Position numbers and translations under genes: made by a program. Of a stretch of DNA of 64,000 nucleotides, positions 46,398 through 59,104 are shown in pieces (positions within the stretch are counted from its first letter, which is position 1; each line of letters starts with the position of its first letter). Under the pieces are notes generated by a model. The model ran no database searches and was not told the origin of the DNA. It worked only from the letters and a program-made list of their open reading frames with translations. The stretch lies in NCBI RefSeq assembly GCF_003721245.1, contig NZ_RIZG01000001.1:434001-498000 (forward strand). The letters run 5' to 3'. The DNA comes from Marinomonas hwangdonensis (lineage in GTDB: Bacteria > Pseudomonadota > Gammaproteobacteria > Pseudomonadales > Marinomonadaceae).

Positions 46398-48653
46398 ATG
46401 TTAGACAAAGAACTAGAGCAGACCCTAAACGCAGCGTTTAAAGCGGCGCGTGACAAGCGCCATGAATTCATGACGGTGGAGCATTTATTACTCGCTCTTA
46501 TTAACAACGGCGCTGCTTCAAGCGTCTTAAAGGCCTGTGGCGTAAATCTAGACACCTTGAGCAAAGAGCTTGAGGAGTTCGTAAACAGTACAACCCCTTT
46601 AATTCCTGACGACGATGACGAGCGCGAAGTACAACCGACGCTAGGGTTTCAGCGAGTATTGCAACGTGCCGTTTTTCATGTGCAATCGTCAGGCAAGCGT
46701 GAAGTCACGGGCGCCAATGTGTTGGTGGCCATTTTCAGTGAACAAGAAAGCCAAACGGTATACTTGTTAAAACGCCATGGCGTAGCTCGTATTGACGTGG
46801 TGAATTATGTCGCCCATGGCATTTCAAAATCGGGTGATTCTGCATCGCAAGAATCTGAGCACGATGATGAAGCCGACGACAGCGCCGTAGCCCCATTGCA
46901 AAAGTTTGCCACCAATCTAAACGAAGAAGCCAAAGCGGGCAAAATAGACAAGCTGATTGGACGAGAGTACGAAGTAGAGCGAGTGATACAAACCTTGTCT
47001 CGTCGTCGTAAAAATAACCCCTTGCTGGTGGGCGAATCGGGTGTCGGTAAAACCGCCATCGCTGAAGGTCTTGCCAAGCGCATCGTAGACGGCCAAGTGC
47101 CTGAAGTAATTGCGGATGGCGTGGTGTACTCCCTAGACATGGGGGCTTTGTTAGCTGGCACCAAATACCGTGGTGACTTTGAAAAACGTCTTAAACAATT
47201 ATTGGGCGATTTGAAGAAAATGCCCAATGCCATTTTGTTTATTGATGAAATTCACACCATCATTGGGGCAGGGGCCGCGTCAGGCGGCGTGATGGACGCC
47301 TCCAACCTATTGAAACCCGTACTAAGCTCGGGTGGCTTACGCTGCATAGGCTCAACCACCTTTCAAGAGTTTCGTGGTGTGTTTGAGAAAGATCATGCCT
47401 TGGCCCGTCGTTTCCAAAAAATCGACGTTAATGAACCGAGCGTGGATGACACTTATCAAATACTCAAAGGCATCATAGGGGCGTTTGAAGAGCATCATAA
47501 AGTTAAATACGAAGAACCCGCCTTGCTGGCAGCAGCAGAGCTGGCTCAACGCTACGTAACAGATCGTCATATGCCAGATAAAGCCATTGACGTGATTGAC
47601 GAAGCGGGCGCTTACCAACGTCTACAGCCCGAAGACAAACGTAAAAGCGTGATTACCGTGGCTGACATTGAAGACATCGTTTCCAAAATCGCTCGGGTTC
47701 CGGTGCGTGCGGTTAATTCAGATGACAGACAAGTCTTGTCGAATATTGAGCGCAACCTGAAAATGGTGGTGTTTGGACAAGACAAAGCCATCGACTCCTT
47801 GTCATCAGCGATCAAACTGTCTCGTGCCGGCCTAAAAGCCGAGCAAAAACCCATTGGCTCCTTCCTGATGGCAGGCCCAACCGGGGTAGGCAAAACCGAA
47901 GTCACTAAACAGTTGGCGAAACAACTCGGTTTAGAACTGATTCGTTTTGATATGTCGGAATATATGGAGCGTCACGCGGTGTCCCGTCTGATCGGTGCGC
48001 CACCAGGATACGTGGGATTTGACCAAGGTGGCTTGTTAACCGAAGCTGTGACCAAAAACCCACACAGTGTTGTCTTGCTCGATGAAATCGAAAAAGCGCA
48101 CCCTGAAGTCTTCAACCTGTTGCTACAGGTGATGGACCACGGCACCCTGACCGACAACAATGGACGCAAAGCGGACTTCCGCAATGTGATTCTTGTGATG
48201 ACATCCAACGCAGGGGCCGAAGAGCTTGCACGTCGTTCTATTGGCTTCTCAAGCCAAGATAACTCCAGCGACGGCATGGAAGTGATCAACCGTACCTTCA
48301 CGCCAGAATTCAGAAACCGCCTAGACGCTGTCATACAGTTTAAACAACTGGATGAACGCATCATCTTTAACGTGGTCGATAAATTCCTAGTGGAATTGCA
48401 GGCACAATTGGATCCGAAAGGCGTCTTACTGGAAGTGTCAGACACCGCCAGAGGTTGGCTCGCCAACAAAGGCTACGACCGCCAGATGGGCGCACGCCCC
48501 ATGGCACGCGTCATCCAAGAGCACCTGAAAAAGCCCCTCGCTGACCAAATACTCTTTGGTGACCTCAACGAAGGCGGCCATGTCAAAGTGACATTGGATG
48601 AGAAAAGTGATGAGCTTCACTTTCAAGTCATTAAAGAAGAAGTCGTTCACTGA
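46398..48653 (+). CDS. clpA: ClpA ATPase, ClpAP protease subunit
   Basis: A 751-residue AAA+ unfoldase that feeds substrates to ClpP. The N domain (residues 1-145) binds ClpS. AAA domain one has Walker A LLVGESGVGKT near residue 212 and Walker B LFIDEIH. Domain two has GPTGVGKT near residue 493 and VVLLDEIEKAHPEVFN. No coiled-coil M domain is present, which separates it from ClpB. It is in an operon with clpS and ends convergently with infA at a shared terminator. Confidence 0.97.
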   Translation: MLDKELEQTLNAAFKAARDKRHEFMTVEHLLLALINNGAASSVLKACGVNLDTLSKELEEFVNSTTPLIPDDDDEREVQPTLGFQRVLQRAVFHVQSSGKREVTGANVLVAIFSEQESQTVYLLKRHGVARIDVVNYVAHGISKSGDSASQESEHDDEADDSAVAPLQKFATNLNEEAKAGKIDKLIGREYEVERVIQTLSRRRKNNPLLVGESGVGKTAIAEGLAKRIVDGQVPEVIADGVVYSLDMGALLAGTKYRGDFEKRLKQLLGDLKKMPNAILFIDEIHTIIGAGAASGGVMDASNLLKPVLSSGGLRCIGSTTFQEFRGVFEKDHALARRFQKIDVNEPSVDDTYQILKGIIGAFEEHHKVKYEEPALLAAAELAQRYVTDRHMPDKAIDVIDEAGAYQRLQPEDKRKSVITVADIEDIVSKIARVPVRAVNSDDRQVLSNIERNLKMVVFGQDKAIDSLSSAIKLSRAGLKAEQKPIGSFLMAGPTGVGKTEVTKQLAKQLGLELIRFDMSEYMERHAVSRLIGAPPGYVGFDQGGLLTEAVTKNPHSVVLLDEIEKAHPEVFNLLLQVMDHGTLTDNNGRKADFRNVILVMTSNAGAEELARRSIGFSSQDNSSDGMEVINRTFTPEFRNRLDAVIQFKQLDERIIFNVVDKFLVELQAQLDPKGVLLEVSDTARGWLANKGYDRQMGARPMARVIQEHLKKPLADQILFGDLNEGGHVKVTLDEKSDELHFQVIKEEVVH

Positions 48654-48700
48654 TAGTAATAAAACCACCCAAGGGTGAATTTCAAAAAGAGAAAATAAAA

Positions 48701-48727
48701 AAACCGGACTCAAGTCCGGTTTTTTTA
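48701..48727. terminator. bidirectional terminator between clpA and infA
   Basis: A stem AAACCGGACT/AGTCCGGTTT with a two-base loop, preceded by seven A and followed by T residues. Confidence 0.9.
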
Positions 48728-48765
48728 TGTTTGCTATTCAGCTTGTTGCATTAAAACAGCTGAGT

Positions 48766-48984
48766 TTAGCGAGCGCGGTAGACGATGCGGCCTTTAGAAA
48801 GGTCGTAAGGTGTAAGTTCTACCTTGACTTTGTCGCCTGTTAAAATACGAATGTAGTTTTTGCGCATTTTACCAGAGATATGTGCGGTAACTATGTGTCC
48901 GTTCTCTAATTCGACGCGGAACATGGTGTTAGGCAACGTATCAATGATAGTGCCCTCCATTTCTAAGCCTTCTTCTTTTGCCAC
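48766..48984 (-). CDS. infA: translation initiation factor IF-1
   Basis: A 72-residue OB-fold factor that binds the ribosomal A site during initiation. The sequence is the standard one: [20 protein letters not shown] at the start, [20 protein letters not shown] near the end. The start codon is GTG (the bases at 48982-48984 read CAC on the plus strand), with AGGA eight bases upstream. Most infA genes start with ATG. It lies in the usual place beside clpA, with aat next on the same strand. Confidence 0.97.
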   Translation of the reverse strand: MAKEEGLEMEGTIIDTLPNTMFRVELENGHIVTAHISGKMRKNYIRILTGDKVKVELTPYDLSKGRIVYRAR

Positions 48985-49249
48985 AATGTGTGTCCTATGG
49001 TGTTAAAACTTTCATTTAGAGTGTTTTGCACGGCGCTTGCCCTGCAAAACACTCATTTAATATTTGCCAACCCGAGGGTTTACAGATGAAGAGAGTGTGT
49101 CTCTCGGTCAGTTGAGTTGTCATTATCCTGTGTCGTTAGCGACGTTGGAATTTTGATCGCCCGTATTTTGCCTAAAAAAGCAGCGTAAGGCAAACCTAGT
49201 TATGCGCTTATCCTGTCTATTTTACGACAAACGGTCTGAGAAGCGCGGG

Positions 49250-50020
49250 TTAAACCGCTTGTTTGTCGGTTGCTTGCCCTAGTTGGATCAATGTCTGGTT
49301 GGTGTGTGGTGTGGTGATGTGTTGTTTGAGTTGCTGGCAAAACGCCTCTCGCGGTCTGAGTTCGGCGCCAAGAGATAACAAATGTTCAGATTCAACCTGG
49401 CAATCAATCAGTTGAATGTTGCACTGGCTAGCCAGGTCGCAAAATACGTTTAATGCGATTTTTGACGCGTTGGGCATTAGGGAAAACATGGATTCTCCGA
49501 AAAACATCTGGCCCATGGCGATGCCATAAAAACCGCCCACTAGGGTGTCGGTGGCGTTTGCTGCATAGGGGGTGCTGTTGTGCCAGATTTCAATCGAATG
49601 GGCATACCCCAAACGGTGAAGCTCAGTATAGGCCTGAATGATGTCTGATGAAATCCAGGTGCCTTCTTCTTCCGCCCTCAGTCCCGCACAATGCCCGATA
49701 ACGGTTGAAAAAGCTTGGTTAATACTAAAGCGCCAATGGCCTCGTTTTATCACTTTTTGCAGTGAACGGGACAAATGAAACTGGCGAGGATCAAGTACGC
49801 AGCGTTCGCTCGGGTGCCACCATAAAATAGGGTCTGGGTCGCTAAACCAAGGGAAAAATCCCTGTTGATACAAATGAATTAGGCGTGTGCTAGACAAATC
49901 ACCGCCCACCGCAGACAGTCCTTCAGGGTCGTGTAAGGCGCGACTTGGGTCTGGCGTGTCGTAGGGTGACTCCGAGAGTAACAGTAGCTCTGGTTGGGGC
50001 TGAGTGGCGGATGTCGACAT
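49250..50020 (-). CDS. aat: leucyl/phenylalanyl-tRNA-protein transferase
   Basis: A 256-residue enzyme that adds Leu or Phe to proteins with N-terminal Lys or Arg, creating degrons for ClpS-ClpAP. Conserved motifs are GLSAVGGDLS near residue 35, YQQGFFPWF, WWHPSERCVL, EEGTWISSDIIQAYTELHRLG, HSIEIW and GGFYGIAMGQMFFGESMFS. It is placed downstream of the porin region and upstream of infA. The ate gene often found between aat and infA in related bacteria is missing here. Confidence 0.96.
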   Translation of the reverse strand: MSTSATQPQPELLLLSESPYDTPDPSRALHDPEGLSAVGGDLSSTRLIHLYQQGFFPWFSDPDPILWWHPSERCVLDPRQFHLSRSLQKVIKRGHWRFSINQAFSTVIGHCAGLRAEEEGTWISSDIIQAYTELHRLGYAHSIEIWHNSTPYAANATDTLVGGFYGIAMGQMFFGESMFSLMPNASKIALNVFCDLASQCNIQLIDCQVESEHLLSLGAELRPREAFCQQLKQHITTPHTNQTLIQLGQATDKQAV

Positions 50021-50662
50021 GAAATGCTAGGTGTCCTTTTTTGATAAAGAGAGAAAGTACTTAAATGTACTGAAAAAGGCAAAAGAGCAAAACAAAAACG
50101 CTCCACAAATAATAAGCAGGTATCCAAGCTCGTGCCATGTGGCGAATAAATGCAAAAAATATTCTCAGAAAAAAATCCGTTAAAACAAGAAAGAATTTTA
50201 AAAAAAGTGTTAAAGAAACACCATCCTAGCCCGATACCTGAATTAAGCAACAAAACTCTAGCAACTTGCGACTTGCTGCCACAATGTTATGCTTAGATGA
50301 CATCGAATGTGCAGTAATGTACGATAAGTAGCACCGTTGTTTACATTTGTTGACTGTTTTTTGCTCAAAAATGTTGAAATGTGACATTGAGGTGAAAAAA
50401 ATAAGAAAAAAGTGCAAGGAATGCTTGACCAGTTATGGAAAACTTGGTTTTAATCGTTGCAGTCCTGAATCGTAATTTAACAGCATGATTGGATGCGGTG
50501 TTAGGGGTTTAAATAACATACTTTTTTGACATGTGTCACAAAAGTGAAACTGATTGGTTTTAAGATAAGGGCATCGTTGTTTTAATGACGTATCCTGAAA
50601 ATCAAGAAATTAGTCACTAGGTCTACAAGGCCACATAAATATACCATAAAGGGGAATTTTGA
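50021..50662. other. 642-base intergenic region between aat and the porin gene
   Basis: No gene that I can support. The left half is A/T rich (for example 50151-50215). A TTGACA lies at 50526 with TGTCACAAAAGTGA, an imperfect inverted repeat, just behind it, and may be the -35 region of the porin promoter. The -10 element is unclear. The leader ends with AAGGGG nine bases before the porin ATG. In many relatives trxB occupies the space between aat and ftsK. Confidence 0.6.
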
Positions 50663-51514
50663 ATGAAAGCGATTAAACTTGCTTCTGTGTTTGCGGTATC
50701 TGCTCTTGCGGCTGCTATCTCTACGACTACTATCGCTGCTGAGCCTACTTTTAAAGGTACAGCGGGTCTTGAGTATAAATCTATGGATAAAGGCAGCGAT
50801 GCAGCTGCTTCTCGTGGTGAAGTGAACATCATTGGTACTGTGGGTTCTGTCTATTTCGATCTAGATATGGAAAATGGATCTGACGGTGGTTTTGATCTTG
50901 ACGAAATCTACGTAACTCAAGGCGCTGTTCAATTTGGTGACTTCGACGGTACGCTTCTTGATTCTGTTGCTTACAGTGCTGGTGTTGAAGAAGACGATGA
51001 CGTTGCTAAAAACGACGATTTCGGTACTGACTTAGGCATTCGTTACGCAGTGAACGACAGCTTAAAAGTGGCTTTAGAAGTTAAAGAAGGTGATAACATT
51101 GGTTCACTAGCTGTTGCTTACTCTACTAACTACGCTGGTTTGACTTTGGGTGTATCTGCAGGATACGAAATGTCTGATGACGATAAAGCTGACCAAGTTG
51201 TAACAGCCGGTGTTAAAGCGCCGCTAGGTATGGCGACATTGTCTTCATTTGTTCGCATCGGTTCTAAAGACGATCTAGATGTAATGAACACAGGTATTGG
51301 TATTGATCTTCCTGTTTCTGAGCAATTGACTCTAGCAGCTCAGTACTTTACACGTGGCGGCGAAGCATCTAAAGGTGTTGATTTAGCTGACCAAGGCGTA
51401 ACTGAAGTAACTGCTTACTATGCTGTTGGTGATGTTAAGTACTACGCTTCTATGGTTTCTTACGAAGCTAAGAACAAAGACTACTCTGTAGTTGGTGCTA
51501 AAGTTTCTTTCTAA
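50663..51514 (+). CDS. outer-membrane porin
   Basis: A 283-residue Gram-negative porin-like beta barrel. A signal peptide covers residues 1-26 (LASVFAVSALAAAISTTTIA, cleaved before EPTFKG). The mature chain has alternating strands, Asp/Glu-rich loops and a C-terminal phenylalanine (SVVGAKVSF) for BAM recognition. A strong ribosome-binding site and a uniform set of favoured codons (GCT, GGT, TCT) point to high expression. Substrate selectivity is unknown; the acidic loops suggest cation preference. Two hairpins follow, the second an intrinsic terminator. Confidence 0.87.
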   Translation: MKAIKLASVFAVSALAAAISTTTIAAEPTFKGTAGLEYKSMDKGSDAAASRGEVNIIGTVGSVYFDLDMENGSDGGFDLDEIYVTQGAVQFGDFDGTLLDSVAYSAGVEEDDDVAKNDDFGTDLGIRYAVNDSLKVALEVKEGDNIGSLAVAYSTNYAGLTLGVSAGYEMSDDDKADQVVTAGVKAPLGMATLSSFVRIGSKDDLDVMNTGIGIDLPVSEQLTLAAQYFTRGGEASKGVDLADQGVTEVTAYYAVGDVKYYASMVSYEAKNKDYSVVGAKVSF

Positions 51515-51525
51515 GCCTTTATGGT

Positions 51526-51594
51526 AAAGAGGTTACGTAAGTCACCTCTTTACAAGTAAAAGCGAAAGCCAGCCCTTTGGGTTGGCTTTTTTTA
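51526..51594 (+). terminator. tandem hairpins after the porin gene
   Basis: A first stem, AAAGAGGT/ACCTCTTT (51526-51551), is followed by AAAGCCAGCCC/GGGTTGGCTTT (51565-51589) with a T tract. The second is a good intrinsic terminator; the first may protect the message end. Confidence 0.85.
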
Positions 51595-51671
51595 TGGTAA
51601 GCTTAGCGAGATTTGGCTTCGCGTGGCGAAGCGTGGTGTTGTTTGGATTAGCATAAATAGGAAGACGTGTT

Positions 51672-54536
51672 TTGTCAGAAGAAATGAGTGAGTCGGTACG
51701 ATCACCAGTATGGGGTATGTTTGCGAAACAAGCTGCGTTTATTGCCGCCTTGTTGTTTTTGTTGTTTTTTGCGCTGGCGACTTACAGTTATCATCCTGAT
51801 GACGCGGGTTGGTTTTATTCTGGCAGTGGCACTCCGATACAAAATTCCATGGGGCCGATCGGCGCTGTGATTGCCGATGTCACGTCGGGCTTTTTTGGTA
51901 CCTTGTTTTATACCTTACCGCCGTTGTTTTTCTGGGTGGCGGTGATTTTATGGCGCAACCCCCATTCCTTATTACCCATTAATAATACCTTGTTGTGCAC
52001 CATTGGCAGTATCTTGTATCTGTCGTTTGGCTCTGTGCTGTGTTTTTTACACACGGTAGGTGAGCCAACTTTGCCCTATGGTACCGGTGGCGTATTAGGC
52101 CATGGCCTTGGGGTAATCTTGTATGGTGTGATTGGCTATGACGGCGCTACCTTGGTGAGTTTGGCCTTGGTGCTTTTATCCGTAACCTTGCTGGCACAAC
52201 TGCACTGGCTAAACCTAATGGACACCATAGGGGAAAAAACCTATCAAGGATTCGCGTATCTGCGTCACCAATGGCAACAGCGTCAAGAAGGGAAAGCCCA
52301 AAGAGACAGTGACACTTTTCAACCTGTGAGTGCCGAGACAACAAGCGATGCGCGTTTTATCGAAGACGAAGAACCCGCTATTGTGCGTAAAAAACGCCAA
52401 ATACACACTCGCAGCTTAGTGATCGAAGCAGATGAAAAACCAGCCGAGGTGGAAGACACGGCCAACGCTGATTACTCTGACGACACTGCGTCTAGCGATT
52501 CGACAAAAACGGGCTTAATGGCTTGGCTTAGCAAGCCATTCACTGCATTCAAAACCAAGCAAAATGCAGAATTGCCCCACGATCATGCTGAAAAAGAAGC
52601 AGACTTCCTCATGGAAGATAAGCCCATATCCAGGTCGTCGCAACGAGGTGATGCAGAGCCCGATTTTGGCGGTTTAGACAATCTGTCACTGGACGATGAT
52701 GGGGATATATTGGTGGGCGATACCTTATACATTGACGAGCCATGGGTTGAATCGACCCCAGAAAAGCGTCCTTCGACTAAGCCAGATAGCCTGTCCCGAC
52801 AAGAAGCCGATGCGCTCTTGTTTGGTGCTGATCCAGAACCTAAGTCAGAGCCAAAACAAGAATTTAAGCCAGAGCCAAAACCCGTTCCGGAACCCAAGCC
52901 AGAACCGACACCAACGGCAAAGCCTGCCCCTGAGCCATTAATGGATGTGGTTGCCGCTCAGAAGCCAGCGTTTCGTACTTTGTCAGAAGCCAAGCAATTG
53001 GACTCCCTCGGTGGGCCTTATGCCGATGAAGTAGAAAATAAGCGCAAGGTCGAAACCTACTCTTTGCCTGATCGCTCGGTACTCACCAAGCCCAAACCCA
53101 AGCAGGGCGGGTATTCAGAAGACGAGTTATTGGCCTTGTCTGAGCTACTAGAGCAGAGGTTACAAGATTTTGGTGTTAAAGCCGATGTGGTAGAAGTCAA
53201 CCCCGGTCCTGTGATTACGCGCTTTGAAATTCAGCCAGCTCCTGGTGTAAAAGTGTCTCGTATTACCAATTTGGCGAAGGATTTGGCGCGCTCTTTAAGT
53301 GTCATGAGTGTGCGCGTGGTGGAGGTGATCGCGGGGAAATCGACCATTGGTATCGAGATTCCCAATCAGGTGCGGGACACTGTGTACTTTTCCGAAGTGA
53401 TTAACTGCGATATGTACGATCGTGCGACGTCACCGCTTACCTTGTCCCTAGGGCACGATATTTCGGGTGAGCCTGTGGTGGTGGATCTTGCAAAGATGCC
53501 TCATGTGTTAGTGGCGGGCACGACAGGTTCTGGTAAATCTGTGGGTGTGAATGCGATGATTTTGAGCATGTTGCTGAAATCGACGCCAGACGAAGTGCGC
53601 ATGATCATGGTAGACCCCAAAATGTTGGAGCTGTCGATTTACGAAGGCATCCCACATTTGTTAACGCCCGTGATTACCGATATGAAAGACGCGGCCAATG
53701 GCTTGCGTTGGTCGGTGGATGAAATGGAGCGTCGTTACAAACTGATGTCGAAATTGGGCGTGCGTAACATTGCCGGTTACAACAAAAAAGTGCGTGATGC
53801 GATTGAAGCGGGTCAGCCCATAGAAGACCCCCTATGGCAGCCGGAAATGGCGATGTTTTCTCAAGATGGTGTGGCGCGAACCGTGCCGCATCTTGAGCCC
53901 TTGCCGTATATCGTCATCGTGGTGGACGAGTTTGCCGACATGATGATGATAGTGGGCAAAAAAGTGGAAGAATTGATCGCGCGTATTGCGCAAAAGGCAC
54001 GAGCGGCCGGCATACATTTGATTTTGGCGACCCAGCGTCCTTCCGTGGATGTGATTACCGGCTTGATTAAAGCCAATATTCCAACCCGAATGGCGTTTCA
54101 AGTGTCGTCTAAAATTGACTCGCGTACCATTCTTGACCAAGGTGGCGCGGATCAGTTGTTGGGCATGGGCGATATGTTGTATCTGCCAGCGGGTCTACCA
54201 ACCCCTATCCGAGTGCATGGTGCTTTTGTGTCTGACGAAGAAGTGCACGCTGTGGTGGAAGAGTGGAAACTGAGAGGCGAACCAAACTACATTAATGATG
54301 TGGTGGTGAACCCAGAAGATTTGATGTCGAATGACGACAGTGAAGACAAAGACGCGCTGTATGATGAAGCGGTAAAGATTGTCATAGAAACACGTAAAGC
54401 GTCTATTTCGTCTATTCAGCGTCGCCTGAAAATAGGGTACAACAGAGCAGCTAACCTAGTCGAAGCCATGGAAGCGGCCGGTTTGGTTGGCCCCATGGGG
54501 ACCAATGGCCAGCGCGATGTGCTGATTCCTGAATAA
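51672..54536 (+). CDS. ftsK: DNA translocase FtsK
   Basis: A 954-residue septal DNA pump. About four membrane helices occupy residues 15-180. The linker (about 190-480) is acidic with Pro-Glu-Pro-Lys repeats near 395-425. The motor has Walker [13 protein letters not shown] near residue 617 and Walker [14 protein letters not shown] near 746, followed by [20 protein letters not shown]. The C-terminal gamma domain ([20 protein letters not shown]) reads KOPS sites. I chose TTG at 51672, with AGGAAG seven bases upstream, over ATG at 51684. It leads the ftsK-lolA-rarA-crcB-serS run. Confidence 0.96.
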   Translation: MSEEMSESVRSPVWGMFAKQAAFIAALLFLLFFALATYSYHPDDAGWFYSGSGTPIQNSMGPIGAVIADVTSGFFGTLFYTLPPLFFWVAVILWRNPHSLLPINNTLLCTIGSILYLSFGSVLCFLHTVGEPTLPYGTGGVLGHGLGVILYGVIGYDGATLVSLALVLLSVTLLAQLHWLNLMDTIGEKTYQGFAYLRHQWQQRQEGKAQRDSDTFQPVSAETTSDARFIEDEEPAIVRKKRQIHTRSLVIEADEKPAEVEDTANADYSDDTASSDSTKTGLMAWLSKPFTAFKTKQNAELPHDHAEKEADFLMEDKPISRSSQRGDAEPDFGGLDNLSLDDDGDILVGDTLYIDEPWVESTPEKRPSTKPDSLSRQEADALLFGADPEPKSEPKQEFKPEPKPVPEPKPEPTPTAKPAPEPLMDVVAAQKPAFRTLSEAKQLDSLGGPYADEVENKRKVETYSLPDRSVLTKPKPKQGGYSEDELLALSELLEQRLQDFGVKADVVEVNPGPVITRFEIQPAPGVKVSRITNLAKDLARSLSVMSVRVVEVIAGKSTIGIEIPNQVRDTVYFSEVINCDMYDRATSPLTLSLGHDISGEPVVVDLAKMPHVLVAGTTGSGKSVGVNAMILSMLLKSTPDEVRMIMVDPKMLELSIYEGIPHLLTPVITDMKDAANGLRWSVDEMERRYKLMSKLGVRNIAGYNKKVRDAIEAGQPIEDPLWQPEMAMFSQDGVARTVPHLEPLPYIVIVVDEFADMMMIVGKKVEELIARIAQKARAAGIHLILATQRPSVDVITGLIKANIPTRMAFQVSSKIDSRTILDQGGADQLLGMGDMLYLPAGLPTPIRVHGAFVSDEEVHAVVEEWKLRGEPNYINDVVVNPEDLMSNDDSEDKDALYDEAVKIVIETRKASISSIQRRLKIGYNRAANLVEAMEAAGLVGPMGTNGQRDVLIPE

Positions 54537-54558
54537 GTTTATTGAATTGGAGACTATC

Positions 54559-55194
54559 TTGTTGAATCAATACGTTGCAAAAAAGAGTGTGGCCATTTTA
54601 TTGGCGTTGACCTCAATGGTGTTTTTTTCGGTGGCTGCGCTGGCGACAGACTCTGCCATAGAAGGCCTGTTAGAAAGCAACCGAAACATTGAAGGGGAGT
54701 TTCGGCAAGTGACTTACGGCGAACAAGGCAAGCAGCTACAAGTCAGTGAAGGCATTTTTCTGCTCGCCAGTCCAAGCCAGTTTGTGTGGGACAGTGTGAC
54801 GCCGTTTGCCCAGCGTATTATTTCTGATGGCAAAACGATTACCGTGTGGGACGTAGATTTAGAACAAGCCACTCAGAAGCCCTTCGCGGGTGCTGTGGGC
54901 AATTCTCCTGCAGCGTTATTGGGTCGTCCTGCTGCCGAGGTGTTGCCGCATTATACGGTGACCGAGTTGGGAACGGAAAAATTCCGTCTGGCACCCAAGG
55001 GTGAGCAAGATTTGTTTCAGCACCTTACCTTGTCTTTTCGCGATGGGGTGATCAGTGCTATGAGTATTTTGGATGCGCTTGGGCAAACGACCGTGATTGA
55101 ATTTAACAATGTGGAAGCCCACGACGGCGTTGCGAAAGAAAACTTTGTGATTGATTTACCCGATCATGTGGATGTGATCATAGAAGGTCAGTAA
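54559..55194 (+). CDS. lolA: outer-membrane lipoprotein carrier LolA
   Basis: A 211-residue periplasmic chaperone that carries lipoproteins from LolCDE to LolB. A signal peptide covers about residues 1-29 ([19 protein letters not shown]). The mature protein has the family pattern [13 protein letters not shown] and [20 protein letters not shown]. The start is probably TTG at 54559, with GGAG six bases upstream. Its stop overlaps the rarA ATG by one base, so the two genes are coupled. The place behind ftsK is conserved. Confidence 0.92.
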   Translation: MLNQYVAKKSVAILLALTSMVFFSVAALATDSAIEGLLESNRNIEGEFRQVTYGEQGKQLQVSEGIFLLASPSQFVWDSVTPFAQRIISDGKTITVWDVDLEQATQKPFAGAVGNSPAALLGRPAAEVLPHYTVTELGTEKFRLAPKGEQDLFQHLTLSFRDGVISAMSILDALGQTTVIEFNNVEAHDGVAKENFVIDLPDHVDVIIEGQ

Positions 55195-56534
55195 TGAAAG
55201 ACTTGTTTTCTGATGCGCCAAGCTCGGCTTATCAGCCTTTGGCGGCCAAGATGCGACCGACCAGTTTGGACGACTATATTGGGCAGTCCCATTTGGTGGG
55301 GGCGGGTAAGCCGCTACGCAGAATGGTGGAAACCGGGCATTGTCATTCGTTTATTTTATGGGGGCCGCCGGGGGTGGGGAAAACCACTTTTGCGCAGCTG
55401 TTGTCCCACGCGTTAGAGGCCCAGTTTATTGAGCTGTCGGCAGTGATGTCGGGGGTCAAAGACATTCGAGCCGCCGTCGATCAAGCCAAACAAATGCGCA
55501 GCATGAAGGGCACTCAAACGGTGCTGTTCGTTGACGAAGTGCATCGTTTTAATAAGTCTCAGCAAGACGCCTTTTTGCCCTATATTGAAGACGGCACCTT
55601 TTTGTTTATCGGTGCCACCACGGAAAATCCCGCCTTTGAATTGAATTCAGCGCTCTTATCTCGGGCTCGTGTTTACCGCTTGACGACCCCCACTGTTGAC
55701 GATATTCAATTGGCGCTGAAGCGCGCTTTACAGCAGGCGTTTGTGTCCGAGCAAAGTGCACGTTTGCAAATCAGCGACGAATTTTTGTCTATTATGGCGC
55801 AGGCGGCCGATGGGGATATTCGCCGTGGGTTGAACTTCTTAGAAATTCTTTCTGATCTGGTTGAGCCTGGGGTTCAAGTCACGCAGGCACAATTGGAAGA
55901 TGTCTTGGGTGGCAGTGTGCGTCGTTTTGATCGCCAAGGGGATGTGTTTTACGACCAAATTTCGGCTTTTCATAAATCGGTACGGGGTTCGTCTCCAGAT
56001 GGCGCCTTGTATTGGATGGCTCGTATGCTCGATGGAGGCTGCGATCCTTTATACATAGCGCGTCGCTTATTGGCGATTGCCTCCGAAGATATTGGCAATG
56101 CCGACCCGCGTGCACTACAAATTGGCTTGAATGCATGGGACGTGTTTGAGAGAGTGGGGCCGGGCGAGGGCAATCGCGCAATTGCGCAAGCCGCTGTGTA
56201 TATGGCCTGTGCGCCGAAAAGCAATGCGGTCTACAAAGCCTTTAACCAAGCCATGGCAGACGTGGCGGATCAGCCCAGTTATGACGTGCCGGTGCATTTG
56301 CGTAACGCGCCGACGTCGTTAGCGAAAAGTCTGGGGCACGGCAGCGAATACCGTTATGCACACAATGAAGAAAATGGCTATGCGGCAGGCGAAAATTATT
56401 TGCCAGAAGAGCTGGCCACCACGCGCTATTATCACCCTACAGATCGTGGCTTAGAGAAAAAAATCACCGACAAATTGGCTTGGTTAGCAGAATTAGATGA
56501 GCACAGCCCTATGCAGCGTTACGAGGAAAACTGA
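55194..56534 (+). CDS. rarA: replication-associated recombination protein RarA
   Basis: A 446-residue AAA+ ATPase (MgsA/RarA) related to clamp loaders, acting at stalled forks. It has Walker [15 protein letters not shown] (near residue 56), Walker [19 protein letters not shown] and sensor motifs. The C-terminal tetramerisation region ([18 protein letters not shown]: [20 protein letters not shown]) is intact. The ATG overlaps lolA's stop, and crcB begins two bases after its stop, so the run is one operon. Confidence 0.96.
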   Translation: MKDLFSDAPSSAYQPLAAKMRPTSLDDYIGQSHLVGAGKPLRRMVETGHCHSFILWGPPGVGKTTFAQLLSHALEAQFIELSAVMSGVKDIRAAVDQAKQMRSMKGTQTVLFVDEVHRFNKSQQDAFLPYIEDGTFLFIGATTENPAFELNSALLSRARVYRLTTPTVDDIQLALKRALQQAFVSEQSARLQISDEFLSIMAQAADGDIRRGLNFLEILSDLVEPGVQVTQAQLEDVLGGSVRRFDRQGDVFYDQISAFHKSVRGSSPDGALYWMARMLDGGCDPLYIARRLLAIASEDIGNADPRALQIGLNAWDVFERVGPGEGNRAIAQAAVYMACAPKSNAVYKAFNQAMADVADQPSYDVPVHLRNAPTSLAKSLGHGSEYRYAHNEENGYAAGENYLPEELATTRYYHPTDRGLEKKITDKLAWLAELDEHSPMQRYEEN

Positions 56535-56536
56535 AA

Positions 56537-58274
<1,738 letters not shown>

Positions 58275-58291
58275 AGTGGTTAATGTAAACG

Positions 58292-58317
58292 AAAGAGCCT
58301 CGTAAGGGGCTCTTTTT
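58292..58317 (+). terminator. hairpin between serS and cobA
   Basis: A stem AAAGAGCC/GGCTCTTT with an eight-base loop is followed by T residues, 18 bases behind serS and just before cobA. It is placed to end serS transcription; cobA translation would then depend on read-through or a nearby promoter. Confidence 0.7.
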
Positions 58318-58339
58318 GTATGAGTGGAAATGTGCAGTT

Positions 58340-59089
58340 ATGACGGGCAAGGTCTATTTGATTGGTGCGGGTCCTGGTGACCCAGAGTTGTTGACGTTAA
58401 AAGCGTATCGTTTATTAAAAATGGCCGATGTAGTGCTTTATGATCGTTTGGTGGGCAAAGAAATTATCGACTTGATCCCAGAAACGGCGCAAAAAATGTA
58501 CGTAGGAAAGGCCAAGTCCTTACACAGCCTTCCTCAAGAAGAAATCAACAGTCTGCTGGCGGCCAAGGCCAAAGAAGGTCACATGGTGGTGCGCCTTAAA
58601 GGCGGTGATCCGTTTATTTTTGGGCGCGGCGGTGAAGAGTTAGAAGAACTGATAGACGAAGGGGTGCCTTTTGAAGTTGTGCCCGGCGTGACCGCTGCAG
58701 CGGGTTGTGCGGCGTATGCAGGTATTCCTTTGACCCATAGAGATTACGCGCAATCGGTGCGTTTTTTAACCGGGCATTTAAAAGACGGTACGACGGATTT
58801 ACCCTGGGAAGAGTTGGTTCATCCGGCACAAACCTTAGTGATTTACATGGGGCTAACGGGGTTAAAAGACATCAGCCAATCCTTGATCCGTTTTGGTATG
58901 AAACCGTCTATGCCAGTGGCGATCGTGGAAAAAGGGACGACTCGTGAGCAACGAGTGTTTACCACCACGATCCAAGAGGTATACGAGGTCTCTGTTGCTA
59001 ACGAGGCGAAGTCCCCAGCGTTATTGATCATCGGAGAAGTTGTTAACTTGCAAAGTAAACTACAATGGTATGGGAAATATTCACAGTAG
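58340..59089 (+). CDS. cobA: uroporphyrinogen-III C-methyltransferase (SUMT)
   Basis: A 249-residue enzyme that methylates uroporphyrinogen III at C-2 and C-7 to make precorrin-2, for siroheme and cobalamin. The motifs are [20 protein letters not shown] (start), [18 protein letters not shown] (SAM binding) and [20 protein letters not shown]. Only the methyltransferase part is present; the dehydrogenase and ferrochelatase half of CysG is absent, so another gene must finish siroheme. The start at 58340 was chosen for the canonical N-terminus. The neighbourhood serS-cobA-tus is conserved in pseudomonads and relatives. Confidence 0.93.
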   Translation: MTGKVYLIGAGPGDPELLTLKAYRLLKMADVVLYDRLVGKEIIDLIPETAQKMYVGKAKSLHSLPQEEINSLLAAKAKEGHMVVRLKGGDPFIFGRGGEELEELIDEGVPFEVVPGVTAAAGCAAYAGIPLTHRDYAQSVRFLTGHLKDGTTDLPWEELVHPAQTLVIYMGLTGLKDISQSLIRFGMKPSMPVAIVEKGTTREQRVFTTTIQEVYEVSVANEAKSPALLIIGEVVNLQSKLQWYGKYSQ

Positions 59090-59104
59090 CGTGATGGTTT
59101 CTAC

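Noticed and set aside
47972-48469. 165-codon open frame antisense to clpA
   Set aside because: It is a mirror of the conserved AAA2 domain codons; there is no upstream signal for translation.
48654-48765. tRNA-Ser gene expected between clpA and infA
   Set aside because: Some relatives have serW here, but only a terminator and short spacers are present; no cloverleaf can be drawn.
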